From positions 40,610 through 104,609 of the forward strand of contig DFLF01000003.1 in NCBI GenBank assembly GCA_002373675.1: DNA of 64,000 nt, written 5' to 3'. The notes under the pieces were generated by a model that saw only the letters and a list, made by a program, of their open reading frames with translations, made no database searches and was not told the origin of the DNA. Source of the DNA: Pseudobutyrivibrio sp. UBA3626 (GTDB taxonomy: Bacteria > Bacillota > Clostridia > Lachnospirales > Lachnospiraceae). The translations under genes and the position numbers were made by a program. Shown piece after piece: positions 26,601 to 34,911 of this stretch (the stretch's first letter is position 1; each line of letters opens with the position of its first letter).

Positions 26601-27185
26601 ACTAATGTTACGTCAGACCTTGCTCTTGATGAGTCCACAGGAGAATGTCGTGTAGAAGATGATTCACATATTACCATTGGTGGAATGATTACGGGGATTA
26701 CAATTAAATACACTAAGAATAATAAGACAATGGCATTTATTACTGTAGAAGATCTTGTTGGGCAGGCTGAAGTAATAGTATTCCCTAATATATATGATAC
26801 ATGCCAATATCTTCTTAGAGAGGATAATAAGGTACTAATAAGAGGTCGCGTTAATGCAAGTGATGACAATGATGCTAAGCTTATATGTGAAGGAATGAAA
26901 GGCTTTGATGAGGTTAATAAAGTTGCCTGGGTTATATTTGATTCTAAAGAATCTTTCGAAGAAAATGAGAATAATCTATATAAGGTGCTAGATAAGAGCA
27001 CAGGTGATGATAATGTCTGGATTTATATAAAGGAGGGACATTTGACGAAGGGGCTAGGTAACAGATATAATATTTCTATTGGTGATGAGATAATTAATAC
27101 ACTTAAGAAGACCTTCGGAGATGACAGGATTAAAGTGCAAAGTGCTAAAGTAAAATTTGATTCCATAAGAAGGAATAGATACTGA
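23691..27185 (+). CDS. dnaE: DNA polymerase III alpha subunit DnaE
   Basis: 1164 residues. PHP domain at the N-terminus (FAHLHVHTEFSLLDG, ITDHGVMYG), the C-family polymerase palm with PGRGSAAGSLVSY and the catalytic PDIDIDFSDERR (about 397), fingers/helix-hairpin-helix region, and a C-terminal OB fold (ITIGGMITGITIKYTKNNKTMAFITVED). It extends primers in replication; in Bacillota it works beside PolC, not seen here. No proofreading domain is present, as expected for DnaE. It starts 100 nt after nrdD, a neat link of precursor supply and synthesis, although the hairpin between them may separate the transcripts. Confidence 0.97.
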   Translation: MSFAHLHVHTEFSLLDGSNKITEYVSRVKELGMNSAAITDHGVMYGVIDFYKAAKSAGIKPILGCEVYVAPGSRFDKSKDDNESKYYHLILLAENNVGYSNLMKIVSKGFIDGFYYKPRVDRELLEEYHEGIICLSACLAGEVARLLAGGMYEEAKKAAIWHRDCFGEGNYFLELQDHGISTQQNVNQGLLRISKETGIELVATNDVHYTFAEDEVPHDILLCIQTGKKVSDEDRLRYDGGQYFVKSEEEMRELFPYAPSAIENTQKIADRCNVDIEFGVTKLPHFEVPSGYSSWTYLNKLCKDGLKRRYKDKALELMPKLEYELDVIKNMGYVDYFLIVWDFINFAREHDIPVGPGRGSAAGSLVSYTTGITDIDPIKYSLLFERFLNPERVSMPDIDIDFSDERRGEVIDYVVDKYGEECVTQIVTFGTLAARNVIRDVGRVLDLPYAYVDKIAKSIPKELKITIKGALEKNPELYKMYEEDETVKNLLDMAMRLEGLPRNTSMHAAGVVISEQPMDNYVPLARAQDGTITTQFIMTTIEELGLLKMDFLGLRTLSVIDNAIKMAKEKDNSIEIDFEKIGYDDKKVFELIGSGKTEGVFQLESAGMKSFMKELKPENLEDVIAGISLYRPGPMDFIPDYIKGKNDRDSITYLCPELKPILEPTYGCIVYQEQVMQIVRDLAGYSMGRSDLVRRAMSKKKDEVMEKERANFVYGNQEEGVNGCINNGISEEVANEIYDKMIDFAKYAFNKSHAAAYAVVAYQTAYLKRYYPLEFMASLMSSVIDNTTKVSEYIFNCKNMGIKVLPPSVNYGQGRFAVDGDCIRYGMYAIKSVGRNVVDKIIEERNNNGLFTTIDNFINRVNGIDINKRAIENLIKAGALDGLDGNRRQMLSVYTRILDNVNSDRKKSIDGQMSFLDFANDDTKKQFEIALPNLPEYEKETLLEFEKEALNIYVSGHPLEEYQDIMNANVTNVTSDLALDESTGECRVEDDSHITIGGMITGITIKYTKNNKTMAFITVEDLVGQAEVIVFPNIYDTCQYLLREDNKVLIRGRVNASDDNDAKLICEGMKGFDEVNKVAWVIFDSKESFEENENNLYKVLDKSTGDDNVWIYIKEGHLTKGLGNRYNISIGDEIINTLKKTFGDDRIKVQSAKVKFDSIRRNRY

Positions 27186-27261
27186 TAGAAAGAAAATAAA
27201 GCAACTTTCCTTAATATAGTGTATAATAGTGGATGAGTAATAATAATTGGAGGCAGAAACT

Positions 27262-28239
27262 ATGTCCAAAGAAGTAAACACAATTGGAGTATTAACAAGT
27301 GGTGGTGATGCACCGGGAATGAATGCTGCTATAAGAGCTGTTGTGAGACAATCTATATATCATGGCAAGAAAGTTAAGGGCATAAGAAGAGGATATGCAG
27401 GTCTTTTAGAAGAAGAGATTTTCGAGATGCAAAGCTACGATGCCTCTGATATTATTGGTAAAGGTGGAACAATCCTTCAGACTGCAAGATGTAAGGAATT
27501 TAAGAAGCCTGAGATTGTAAAGGAAGCAGCAAAGATATGTGCCAAACATGGAATAGACGGTCTTGTTGTAATTGGTGGAGATGGATCTTTCCGTGGTGCG
27601 ACAGCCCTTGCAGAGGCAGGAGTTAATACAATTGGCGTTCCAGGTACAATTGATCTTGATATTGCATGTACGGAATATACTATTGGATTTGATACAGCAG
27701 TTAATACTGCCATCGAGGCCATAGATAAGATTAGAGATACATCAACGTCTCATGAACGTTGTTCCATTGTCGAAGTTATGGGACGTGGAGCAGGATATAT
27801 TGCTCTTTGGTGTGGAATAGCAAACGGTGCTGAAGATGTACTCCTACCGGAGTACTATGATTATGATGAGCAAAAACTTGTAGACCACATTATTGAAGGT
27901 CGTAAGAAAGGCAAGCAACATCATATAATTATAAATGCAGAGGGAATAGGTCATTCTACATCTCTTGCTAAAAGAATTGAAGCAGCAACAGGAGTAGAGA
28001 CTAGAGCAACTATCCTGGGTTATATGCAGCGTGGTGGCTCACCAACTGCCAAAGATAGAGTATATGCTTCAACAATGGGAGCTAAGGCAGTAGACTTGCT
28101 TTGCGAAGGTAAGACTAACAGAGTCGTTGGATATCGCCATGGAGAGTTTGTTGATTTTGATATAATTGAAGCTCTTAACATGGAGAAGAAGATAGACGAT
28201 TTCTTTATTAATACATGTGCTTCCCTTAATGAGAGATAG
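27262..28239 (+). CDS. pfkA: ATP-dependent 6-phosphofructokinase
   Basis: 325 residues. ATP site GVLTSGGDAPGMNAAIRA, ATP-type GGDGSFRGA (Gly at the ATP/PPi-deciding position), and the catalytic PGTIDLDIACTEYTIGFDTA with TID Asp. It phosphorylates fructose-6-phosphate in glycolysis. The usual TIDNDI reads TIDLDI here; the catalytic Asp is kept. GGAGG at 27249-27253 precedes ATG 27262; a TTG at 27247 overlaps it. The methyltransferase gene follows by 15 nt. Confidence 0.96.
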   Translation: MSKEVNTIGVLTSGGDAPGMNAAIRAVVRQSIYHGKKVKGIRRGYAGLLEEEIFEMQSYDASDIIGKGGTILQTARCKEFKKPEIVKEAAKICAKHGIDGLVVIGGDGSFRGATALAEAGVNTIGVPGTIDLDIACTEYTIGFDTAVNTAIEAIDKIRDTSTSHERCSIVEVMGRGAGYIALWCGIANGAEDVLLPEYYDYDEQKLVDHIIEGRKKGKQHHIIINAEGIGHSTSLAKRIEAATGVETRATILGYMQRGGSPTAKDRVYASTMGAKAVDLLCEGKTNRVVGYRHGEFVDFDIIEALNMEKKIDDFFINTCASLNER

Positions 28240-28254
28240 GTAATATATAGAAGT

Positions 28255-29061
28255 ATGGAAGAACATTTTGAATTAATAACAAGTCCATCTAATTCCAAAG
28301 TGAAATACATATCTTCTTTGATTAAGAAATCAGCCAAAAGAAGGGAAGATAATGTATATGTTGTAGAAGGACTAAGAATGGTTCTTGATGCACCCTTAAA
28401 TGATATAATCAGTATATTTGTAAGTGATAGTCTATATTATAAAGAAGAGAAGATAAGAGATTTCTTAGATAAATGCAAGAATATTGATATTCTGCTTGTA
28501 TCTGACAGAATTATAAAACATATATCAGATACAGTAACTCCCCAGGGTATAATTGCTATCATCAAACGAAAGAAGTATGAAGTGGATTTGAATAAAGACG
28601 CATTTTTACTTCTTGAAGATATACAAGATCCGGGTAACCTTGGTACATTATTTCGTACAGCTGAAGCAGCTGGAATTCAAGAGATAATAATGAGTAGAGA
28701 TTGTGTTGATATTTATAATCCTAAGACTATTCGTTCTACCATGGGAACAATATATCGGATGCCACATTTTATATGTAATGATAAGACAGAGTGGCAGACT
28801 GTTATTAATGCATTGATTGCTAATGGTGCTTCATTACTTGGGGGAGCACTTACTGGCAGTACATGTTATGATAAGATTGATTATACCAAAAAGACAGGAA
28901 TAGTAATTGGTAATGAGGGCAATGGAATCAGCCCTGATACATTAGATATGATAAAGTCAATAAATATTCCAATGGAGGGTGAGATTGAATCCTTAAATGC
29001 TGCAATGGCAGGTGGAATAATTATGTATGAAATGCACAGGCAGCGATATGATATGGGGTGA
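28255..29061 (+). CDS. TrmH/SpoU-family RNA methyltransferase
   Basis: 268 residues. N-terminal substrate-binding domain (about 1-95), then the SPOUT domain with all three motifs: LLEDIQDPGNLGTLFRTAEAAG, GIVIGNEGNGIS and SLNAAMAGGIIMYE. It adds a 2'-O-methyl group to a ribose in tRNA or rRNA using S-adenosylmethionine in a trefoil knot. The target nucleotide is not deducible. It follows pfkA closely and precedes an 87-residue gene by 14 nt. Confidence 0.93.
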   Translation: MEEHFELITSPSNSKVKYISSLIKKSAKRREDNVYVVEGLRMVLDAPLNDIISIFVSDSLYYKEEKIRDFLDKCKNIDILLVSDRIIKHISDTVTPQGIIAIIKRKKYEVDLNKDAFLLLEDIQDPGNLGTLFRTAEAAGIQEIIMSRDCVDIYNPKTIRSTMGTIYRMPHFICNDKTEWQTVINALIANGASLLGGALTGSTCYDKIDYTKKTGIVIGNEGNGISPDTLDMIKSINIPMEGEIESLNAAMAGGIIMYEMHRQRYDMG

Positions 29062-29075
29062 TGTTGAGGTACTAG

Positions 29076-29339
29076 ATGAAATTATGGTTTAAAGTGTGGG
29101 ATAATAATCATATATTAGAGTCTCATACAATAGAAGATGAGTCGGATGATACTAGAACTCACAAAATTTTTAATGCATTAGACGAAGTTTGTGTTAAAAT
29201 AAACGTTGGTCGTCCGATTTGGCTCGATTGTAATATAAGAGATTTCAAGAGATTTGCTAAGACAAGATTTAATACAGATAATTTTGTTGAGACAATTGAT
29301 TTTGAATATCTTGAAATAGAAGTCCTTGAAGAAGACTAG
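29076..29339 (+). CDS. Small hypothetical protein
   Basis: 87 residues, acidic, soluble. Notable segments are KLWFKVWDNNHILES and GRPIWLDCNIRDFKRFAKTRFN. No motif recognised. It begins 14 nt after the methyltransferase and is followed after 27 nt by the alarmone synthetase gene, so it probably belongs to the same transcript. Function unknown. Confidence 0.65.
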   Translation: MKLWFKVWDNNHILESHTIEDESDDTRTHKIFNALDEVCVKINVGRPIWLDCNIRDFKRFAKTRFNTDNFVETIDFEYLEIEVLEED

Positions 29340-29366
29340 AACTTTGACATAAGGAGAATTGATAAA

Positions 29367-30098
29367 ATGGCAGGTATGGAATTTAGAGAAGGATCAGATG
29401 GATGGGCGCAAGCAATGCTTTGCTATAATTCAGCTCTAAAGGAAGTTTCGACTAAGGTAGATATTCTTAGTGAAGAATTCAAGCATATTCATAAATATAA
29501 TCCTATTGAATATGTTAAGACTAGAATAAAAGCAGCAGATAGTATTGTTAAGAAGTTAATAAGATATGGTTATGAGCCTACAACAGAGAATATGATTATG
29601 TACTGTAATGACGTTGCAGGAGTCAGAATTGTATGTTCATTTACATCAGATATATATAGGCTTGCTAATATGATAGGCAGGCAGGATGATATAACAGTTA
29701 TTTCTATTAAGGATTATATTAAGAATCCAAAACAAAGTGGATACAAGAGCTATCATATGATAGTAGAAGTCCCGATTTTCTTATCTAGTGGTCCTGTACA
29801 AACCAAGGTAGAGATTCAGATAAGAACAATTGCTATGGATTTCTGGGCTTCACTTGAACATAAGATTTTCTACAAATTCGAAGGAAGCGCGCCTGAATAT
29901 ATTAGTCAGGATTTAAGAGAATGTTCTGAGATTGTATCGATGCTTGATGCTAAGATGCTAGAGCTTAATGACACAATTAGTGCGGCTGTAGAAGAACAGG
30001 AAAGGAAGAAAGTGCAGGAAAGAGAACGGAAGATTGCTGAGAAACTTCATTTCGATTCAATAGAGAAAGCAAATAAAAAGAAGGCTTCTGGTGAATAA
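29367..30098 (+). CDS. Small alarmone synthetase (RelA/SpoT domain)
   Basis: 243 residues, a stand-alone synthetase without the HD hydrolase, TGS or ACT domains of Rel. Synthetase motifs: RIKAADSIVKKL, NDVAGVRIVCSF, DYIKNPKQSGYKSYH and VEIQIRTIAMDFWASLEHKIFYK. It transfers pyrophosphate from ATP to GDP or GTP to make (p)ppGpp, as RelQ/YjbM and RelP/YwaC do. The long basic helical tail (QERKKVQERERKIAEKL) resembles the RelQ type. AGGAGAA precedes the ATG. The stop codon lies inside the terminator stem. Confidence 0.93.
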   Translation: MAGMEFREGSDGWAQAMLCYNSALKEVSTKVDILSEEFKHIHKYNPIEYVKTRIKAADSIVKKLIRYGYEPTTENMIMYCNDVAGVRIVCSFTSDIYRLANMIGRQDDITVISIKDYIKNPKQSGYKSYHMIVEVPIFLSSGPVQTKVEIQIRTIAMDFWASLEHKIFYKFEGSAPEYISQDLRECSEIVSMLDAKMLELNDTISAAVEEQERKKVQERERKIAEKLHFDSIEKANKKKASGE

Positions 30099-30110
30099 CC
30101 AGAAGCCTTT
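30081..30110. terminator. Terminator overlapping the end of the alarmone synthetase gene
   Basis: AAGGCTTCTGGT pairs perfectly with ACCAGAAGCCTT across a 5-nt loop that includes the stop codon; a T run follows. It can serve the convergent minus-strand gene too. Confidence 0.9.
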
Positions 30111-30151
30111 AACAGTGTTACTTTGCTTTTTCTAAAAGCCTACTAGTAAAA

Positions 30152-30757
30152 CTAAGAGTTTTCACCGTAAGTTCCATTCTTCCATGCTTCGAACTTCTCT
30201 AGTACGGCATCGTAGGTCTTTTGACTAATCTCAGGTAATTCTTTACCCCATGCAGCAGTTGCTTCGCTAAATCCTTTCTTGAAAGCATCTAGTAATGTCT
30301 CTGCTTTAGAGGTATCGCCTCCTGATAGGGCGATTGCGAAATCCAAAATTCTATCTGATGTCTGATTGACACCCCAGTATCCATCTTCAGCAATTGCTTT
30401 CTCGGCATTTGCTTTTGTTTCTTTGTCAACACTAAATTCACCACTTGCTAAGAACTTCCACATGTCGTCTGCTTGTGCAATGGCATTTCCTTGTCCTGCA
30501 ATTGTTTTCTTTACAATGTCAAATAATTGCAGTTTTTGCGCTTCCTGGTCTGCTTTTAGTTGACTGATTAGAGCAGATCTGTCAGCTTTTGAATTCTTGA
30601 CGTTTGAATCTACTTTATCAGATGATTTCTCGAATACAGCAGCCTCTGAACTAAAGCCTGTTTTCTTCTCAGAGTCAACTTTTTCTTTTGTGTCAATAGA
30701 ATTCTTGTTGCTATAATAATTATTATTACTAATGTTACTGATTGCGTTTAAGTCCAT
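30152..30757 (-). CDS. Hypothetical protein with Asn/Ser-rich N-terminus
   Basis: 201 residues with AAGGAGG before the start. The N-terminus (MDLNAISNISNNNYYSNKNS) and next about 60 residues are polar and probably disordered; the C-terminal 120 are helical, with GGDTSKAETLLDAFKKGF and ELPEISQKTYDAVLEKFEAWKNG. This C-terminal pattern loosely recalls DUF5610-type proteins, but I am not certain. No signal peptide or membrane helix. Function unknown. It stands alone between convergent and divergent neighbours. Confidence 0.7.
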   Translation of the reverse strand: MDLNAISNISNNNYYSNKNSIDTKEKVDSEKKTGFSSEAAVFEKSSDKVDSNVKNSKADRSALISQLKADQEAQKLQLFDIVKKTIAGQGNAIAQADDMWKFLASGEFSVDKETKANAEKAIAEDGYWGVNQTSDRILDFAIALSGGDTSKAETLLDAFKKGFSEATAAWGKELPEISQKTYDAVLEKFEAWKNGTYGENS

Positions 30758-30967
30758 GCTTAACCCTCCTTGGTGTGATGATTTTGGATTCCGTTCCCAA
30801 GATTAGTTAGGGTGCGCCCACTAACTCTTATAATGTTAATCGGACATTTTCTATAAAAAGTTAACAATGGACTAGGTAAAAACACCAATTTTGTATATAT
30901 AGCATTGAAAATGAATATTTTTTTTGTTATATTTTTTGTATACAGAATTACAGCGGGGGTATAGTAT

Positions 30968-31831
30968 ATGGAATATAGTGGTTATAGTAAGATTAATCTG
31001 GGTCTTGATGTAATAAGAAAGCGTGAAGACGGATATCATGATCTTAGAATGATAATGCAGACGCTGCAACTAAGAGATGTTATAGACATTACTATTGAAG
31101 ATTCAGACTCTTTAGAAATCAAAATGACTTGTACTGATGATACGCTTTCAGTTGATGATAGTAATTTGTGCGTTAAAGCTGCAAGTCTTCTTCTTAATGA
31201 ATTCAACATTTCCTCTATTGTTACAATTCATCTTGAGAAAAATATTCCAATAGCGGCGGGTATGGCTGGTGGAAGTGCGGATGCGGCAGCAGTTCTTGTT
31301 GGATTAAACGATATGCTAAGTCTTGGGCTTTCTCTAGAAGATTTAATGGAGCGTGGCGTCAAACTTGGCGCAGATGTGCCATATTGCATTATGAAGGGAA
31401 CAGCCCTTGCTGAAGGAATAGGAGAAAGGCTTACCAAACTAAAACCACTAGGTAATTACCCGATTGTAATTGCTAAGCCACCCGACAGTGTTTCTACAGG
31501 ATTTGTCTATAGTAATCTTAAGATAGAGAATCTAGAACATCCGGATATTGATGCACAGATAGAAGCAATCAATAATGAAGATATACAAGAGATTGCAAGG
31601 ACAATGGGAAATGTTCTTGAGAGCGTTACAATTCCTGCTTTGCCGGTTATCTCTGATATTAAGAAAACTATGATGGAAAATGGTGCTTATAATTCTATGA
31701 TGTCGGGGTCAGGTCCAACTGTTTTTGGGTTGTTTCCTAATGAACATAAGGCATCACGAGCTGTTTCGGCACTTAAGAAAAGTGGATATTGTGACAGAGT
31801 ATTAGTTACTCATGCGTACAATGAAGCATAG
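30968..31831 (+). CDS. ispE: 4-diphosphocytidyl-2-C-methyl-D-erythritol kinase
   Basis: 287 residues. GHMP kinase: N-terminal YSGYSKINLGLDVI with REDGYHDL, the ATP loop NIPIAAGMAGGSADAAAVL (about 92), and C-terminal MMSGSGPTVFGLF. It phosphorylates CDP-methylerythritol in the non-mevalonate isoprenoid pathway. Complete and typical. The GntR regulator follows after 40 nt with its own ribosome site. Confidence 0.96.
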   Translation: MEYSGYSKINLGLDVIRKREDGYHDLRMIMQTLQLRDVIDITIEDSDSLEIKMTCTDDTLSVDDSNLCVKAASLLLNEFNISSIVTIHLEKNIPIAAGMAGGSADAAAVLVGLNDMLSLGLSLEDLMERGVKLGADVPYCIMKGTALAEGIGERLTKLKPLGNYPIVIAKPPDSVSTGFVYSNLKIENLEHPDIDAQIEAINNEDIQEIARTMGNVLESVTIPALPVISDIKKTMMENGAYNSMMSGSGPTVFGLFPNEHKASRAVSALKKSGYCDRVLVTHAYNEA

Positions 31832-31871
31832 AATAATTTACTAAAAAGTTTATACTAGAAAAGGAGAAGTT

Positions 31872-32546
31872 ATGAATAACGATATTCATTTGAAACAAGA
31901 TGATTTTCAACCACTAAGAAATGTGGTATTCAATACGCTTAGAGACGCAATTCTTAAAGGAGATTTTAAACCGGGAGAGCGTCTAATGGAGATTCATCTG
32001 GCTAAGAAACTTGGCGTTTCAAGAACCCCTGTTAGAGAGGCCATAAGAATGTTAGAGCGTGAAGGTCTTGCAGTAACATATCCAAGACGTGGAGCACAAG
32101 TGGCCAAGATGACTGAGAAAGATTTAGATGACGTATTAGAGATACGAGAAGTCCTTGATACATTAGCTGTTTCTCTTGCATGTAACAATATGAATGATGA
32201 AGATATTGACAATTTAGAAAGGGCATGCAGGGAATTTGAGAATGCTACACGGGGAAATGATATACGAGAAGTTGTTAAAAGAGATGAGGATTTTCATAAT
32301 GTGATTTACGAATCATCTAATAATCCGAGATTAAGAGCAATTCTTGTGAATCTCAAAGAACAGATGTACAGATTTAGATTTGAATATGTTAAGGATAAGT
32401 CAATCTATCCTGTTCTTATTAAGGAACATAAAAGTATTCTTGAAGCATTACGAACTAAGGATGTGGATGAAGTTATTTCCTTAACTAAGACTCATCTTGT
32501 TAATCAGATGGAGTGTGTCAGGAAGATTATACTTAGTCAGGAGTAA
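31872..32546 (+). CDS. GntR-family regulator, FCD (FadR-like) type
   Basis: 224 residues. Winged helix at about 15-80 (PGERLMEIHLAKKLGVSRTPVREAIRMLEREGL, RRGAQVAKM), then an all-helical FCD ligand domain (about 90-215) with metal/ligand-type residues in DEDFHNVIYE. FCD regulators respond to organic acids or sugar acids. The target is unknown; neighbours ispE and DUF1934 give no clear hint. It overlaps no gene and the DUF1934 gene starts 3 nt after its stop. Confidence 0.92.
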   Translation: MNNDIHLKQDDFQPLRNVVFNTLRDAILKGDFKPGERLMEIHLAKKLGVSRTPVREAIRMLEREGLAVTYPRRGAQVAKMTEKDLDDVLEIREVLDTLAVSLACNNMNDEDIDNLERACREFENATRGNDIREVVKRDEDFHNVIYESSNNPRLRAILVNLKEQMYRFRFEYVKDKSIYPVLIKEHKSILEALRTKDVDEVISLTKTHLVNQMECVRKIILSQE

Positions 32547-32549
32547 TCT

Positions 32550-32966
32550 ATGCTGCCAGAGAATGTTACTATTTCGATGTTTTCCAAAGAATATCTAGAT
32601 AATCAGTGCTTAAGCACCAGTGGTACTTTCTCTGGAAAATGCGCATTAAAAAATAAAAAAATATATATAAGCTATAAAGAGAAACTAGAAGGAATAGATG
32701 AACCTGTTCCCACTCTTGTTACGCTAGATGAGAATTATATTCAGATTTCCAGATCCGGTGAAGTAAAAAGCAGTATGAAGTTTGTGTGCAAGGAGGATAC
32801 TGTATGCAAATATCTTACAAAAGCCGGAACTATAGATCTTATAATTCATACCAAGAGATACGCTACTGTTCTAGGGAATATGACAATTGAGATATATCTC
32901 GATTATTCATTAGAAATGAATGGTGTAGAGACAGGTATGCACGAAGTATATATCAAAATCAGCTAG
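32550..32966 (+). CDS. DUF1934 (YwiB-like) beta-barrel protein
   Basis: 138 residues. The order IYISYKEKLEG, TLVTLDENYIQISRSGEVKSSMKFV, then a middle about 80-95 equivalent to the YxTPYG region and a final beta pair (IEIYLDYSLEMNG) fits the DUF1934 calycin-like family. No signal peptide; cytosolic. Function not established. Directly follows the GntR gene, so translation is probably coupled. Confidence 0.8.
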   Translation: MLPENVTISMFSKEYLDNQCLSTSGTFSGKCALKNKKIYISYKEKLEGIDEPVPTLVTLDENYIQISRSGEVKSSMKFVCKEDTVCKYLTKAGTIDLIIHTKRYATVLGNMTIEIYLDYSLEMNGVETGMHEVYIKIS

Positions 32967-33053
32967 TTTTTCCTAAAGATTGGCTAGTTTTCTGATTGAT
33001 TAATAATCTTAATAATGGTATACTTTTTAAGATTATTTCAAGGAGGAAAAGTA

Positions 33054-33530
33054 ATGTCAGTTATAACTATTATATTAATAATAACAGCAGTTGTTTTGGC
33101 TGGAGGACTAGTTGCATTTTATTTTCTGGGCAAGAGAGCTGATAAGAAGAGAGATGAACAGCAAGCTCAATTAGATGCTATGGCACAGACAGTATCTATG
33201 CTTGTTATTGATAAGAAGAGAATGCATCTTAAGGATGCAGGACTTCCTGATGCTGTAATGAATGCCAAGATTCCATGGTATGCTAAAGCATCAAAATTAC
33301 CAGTAGCTAAAGTTAAGATTAATGGACCTGGCGGCTCACAGATTATGACTATGATTGTTGAAGCTGAGATATTCGAAGAGTTGCCTGTTAAGAAAGAGAT
33401 TAAGGCAACAGTAAGTGGACTATACATTACAGGCTTTAGAGGAAATCATGGAAAACTTGTTGTAGAACAAAAGAAGAAAAAGGGATTACGTGCCTGGGCT
33501 CTTCGTAAACAGAAAGAGCTTAAGGGTTAA
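33054..33530 (+). CDS. Membrane-anchored hypothetical protein
   Basis: 158 residues from ATG 33054, preceded by CAAGGAGGAAAAG. One N-terminal membrane helix (SVITIILIITAVVLAGGLVAFYFLG), then a charged linker and a small beta-rich domain (KVKINGPGGSQIMTMIVEAEIFEELP) and a basic tail. No known domain recognised. The lipoprotein foldase-like gene follows by 24 nt. Function unknown. Confidence 0.75.
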   Translation: MSVITIILIITAVVLAGGLVAFYFLGKRADKKRDEQQAQLDAMAQTVSMLVIDKKRMHLKDAGLPDAVMNAKIPWYAKASKLPVAKVKINGPGGSQIMTMIVEAEIFEELPVKKEIKATVSGLYITGFRGNHGKLVVEQKKKKGLRAWALRKQKELKG

Positions 33531-33554
33531 ACCGGTTTTTAAGGGAGTTTTTAT

Positions 33555-34700
33555 ATGAAATTAAGAAGAATAATTGGAGTTGGTCTTTCTCTTGTATTAT
33601 GTATGGGGCTTTGCGCCTGCTCATGTAGTACGGGTGAAACAACCAGTAAGAAGAATGCGAGCATTGATGATATTCTAGGCTATAATCCATTAGATTATGT
33701 AACCCTGGGACAATACGAAGGAATTCCTGTTCAACTTAATGCGGCTGATTATGTAGTAACAGATGATAAGATTAACGATATGATGCAGTCAATGTGTGGA
33801 AATAACAAAGACATTTCTGTAGATGAATCTAAGACTGTTGTTACTGATGACTCTATTGTAAATGTTGATTATGTAGGTCAGCTTAATGGTGTTCCTTTTG
33901 AAGGCGGTGCTGCTTCTGATGTATGGATAGATGTAAAGAACAATTCTGATGCTGAAACTGGAACGCAATATATTAAAGGATTCAGTGATGGTATCAAAGG
34001 TGCAAGAGTAGGAACGAAAGCTGATTTTGGTGTAACATTTCCAGCCAATTATCCTAAAGCAGATCTTGCAGGAAAATATGTAGTATTTACATTTACAATT
34101 AATTCAATTGCGAAAGACGCTAATGTTGAACTTACGGATGACTATGTTAAAGAACATTCTAGTTACCAGACAGTCGCACAACTAAGAGATGCGGCTAAAG
34201 TTCAGGTGGAAGAGGAGATGGCAGAAACCAAGGAAAGTGATATTAGAAATAAAGTTCTTGGAGCTGTCGTAGAAAATTGCAAAGTTAATTCTGTTCCGAA
34301 AGATGTGGTTGACAAGAGAGTTGATCAATATCTTAGTCAGTACAAAGAATCATATGTAGAAAAAGGAAGCTCCTTAGATGAATATGTACTTAACAATCTT
34401 AAGCTCTCAATTGAAGAATTTAAAGAGCAGGTTAAAGAGGAAGTAGAGAGTACCCTTAAAAGTGAGCTTGTATATGAGGCAATAGCAAAGGAAAAGAATA
34501 TGACTGTTGACGAGGCTGGATTTACTGCATATGCAGAGCAGCAAGCCAAGAAAAACGGCTATAGTTCCATTGATGATTTATTCAAGACATATGGTGATGG
34601 CAAAGACACAGAGGCAGGCAAGAAATACCTAGAGGAAATATATCTATGTAATATGGCAGCTGAGTTCTGTGTACAGAAAGCTGTTGTAACAGAAGTATAG
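33555..34700 (+). CDS. Trigger-factor-like FKBP lipoprotein
   Basis: 381 residues. Lipoprotein signal peptide ending near LCACS (Cys about 22-24). A FKBP-type domain (about 95-190: SIVNVDYVGQLNGVPFEGG, GTQYIKGFSDGIKGARVGTKADFGVTFP) is followed by a trigger-factor C-terminal-like helical region (LTDDYVKEHSSYQTVAQLR ... VDKRVDQYLSQYKESY). Likely an extracytoplasmic peptidyl-prolyl isomerase and chaperone for exported proteins, similar in job to PrsA. Cys-rich start (CMGLCACSCSTG) leaves the exact lipidated Cys open. Confidence 0.88.
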   Translation: MKLRRIIGVGLSLVLCMGLCACSCSTGETTSKKNASIDDILGYNPLDYVTLGQYEGIPVQLNAADYVVTDDKINDMMQSMCGNNKDISVDESKTVVTDDSIVNVDYVGQLNGVPFEGGAASDVWIDVKNNSDAETGTQYIKGFSDGIKGARVGTKADFGVTFPANYPKADLAGKYVVFTFTINSIAKDANVELTDDYVKEHSSYQTVAQLRDAAKVQVEEEMAETKESDIRNKVLGAVVENCKVNSVPKDVVDKRVDQYLSQYKESYVEKGSSLDEYVLNNLKLSIEEFKEQVKEEVESTLKSELVYEAIAKEKNMTVDEAGFTAYAEQQAKKNGYSSIDDLFKTYGDGKDTEAGKKYLEEIYLCNMAAEFCVQKAVVTEV

Positions 34701-34711
34701 AATTGGCAATT

Positions 34712-34747
34712 AAAAGAGATGGGAATCATATCCTATCTCTTTTTTTG
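34712..34747 (+). terminator. Terminator after FKBP lipoprotein gene
   Basis: AAAAGAGATGGGA pairs with TCCTATCTCTTTT, followed by a run of T. The rest of the 211-nt gap to degV has a TTTACA / TATTAT-like promoter but no other gene. Confidence 0.85.
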
Positions 34748-34911
34748 TTTCCGAAAAATGGCTTATTTTCAATAAATCTCAAAAAAAGACTTTACAAAAT
34801 ATGGCTTTTGATATATTATTATGTAGAATTAAAAACCACGAAAGAAATAGATAAAAACTTTGATAGAGCAAAATTGAAACTCTATCCATAAGAGTTTAAA
34901 GGGGAACTCTA

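Noticed and set aside
27640..27690. TIDLDI in PfkA as a sign of a PPi-dependent enzyme
   Set aside because: The residue after GGDG that decides ATP or PPi use is of the ATP type (GGDGSFRGA), and the catalytic Asp is present.
34703..34891. 62-codon open frame before degV
   Set aside because: It starts with TTG without a ribosome site and runs through a clear terminator and a probable promoter.
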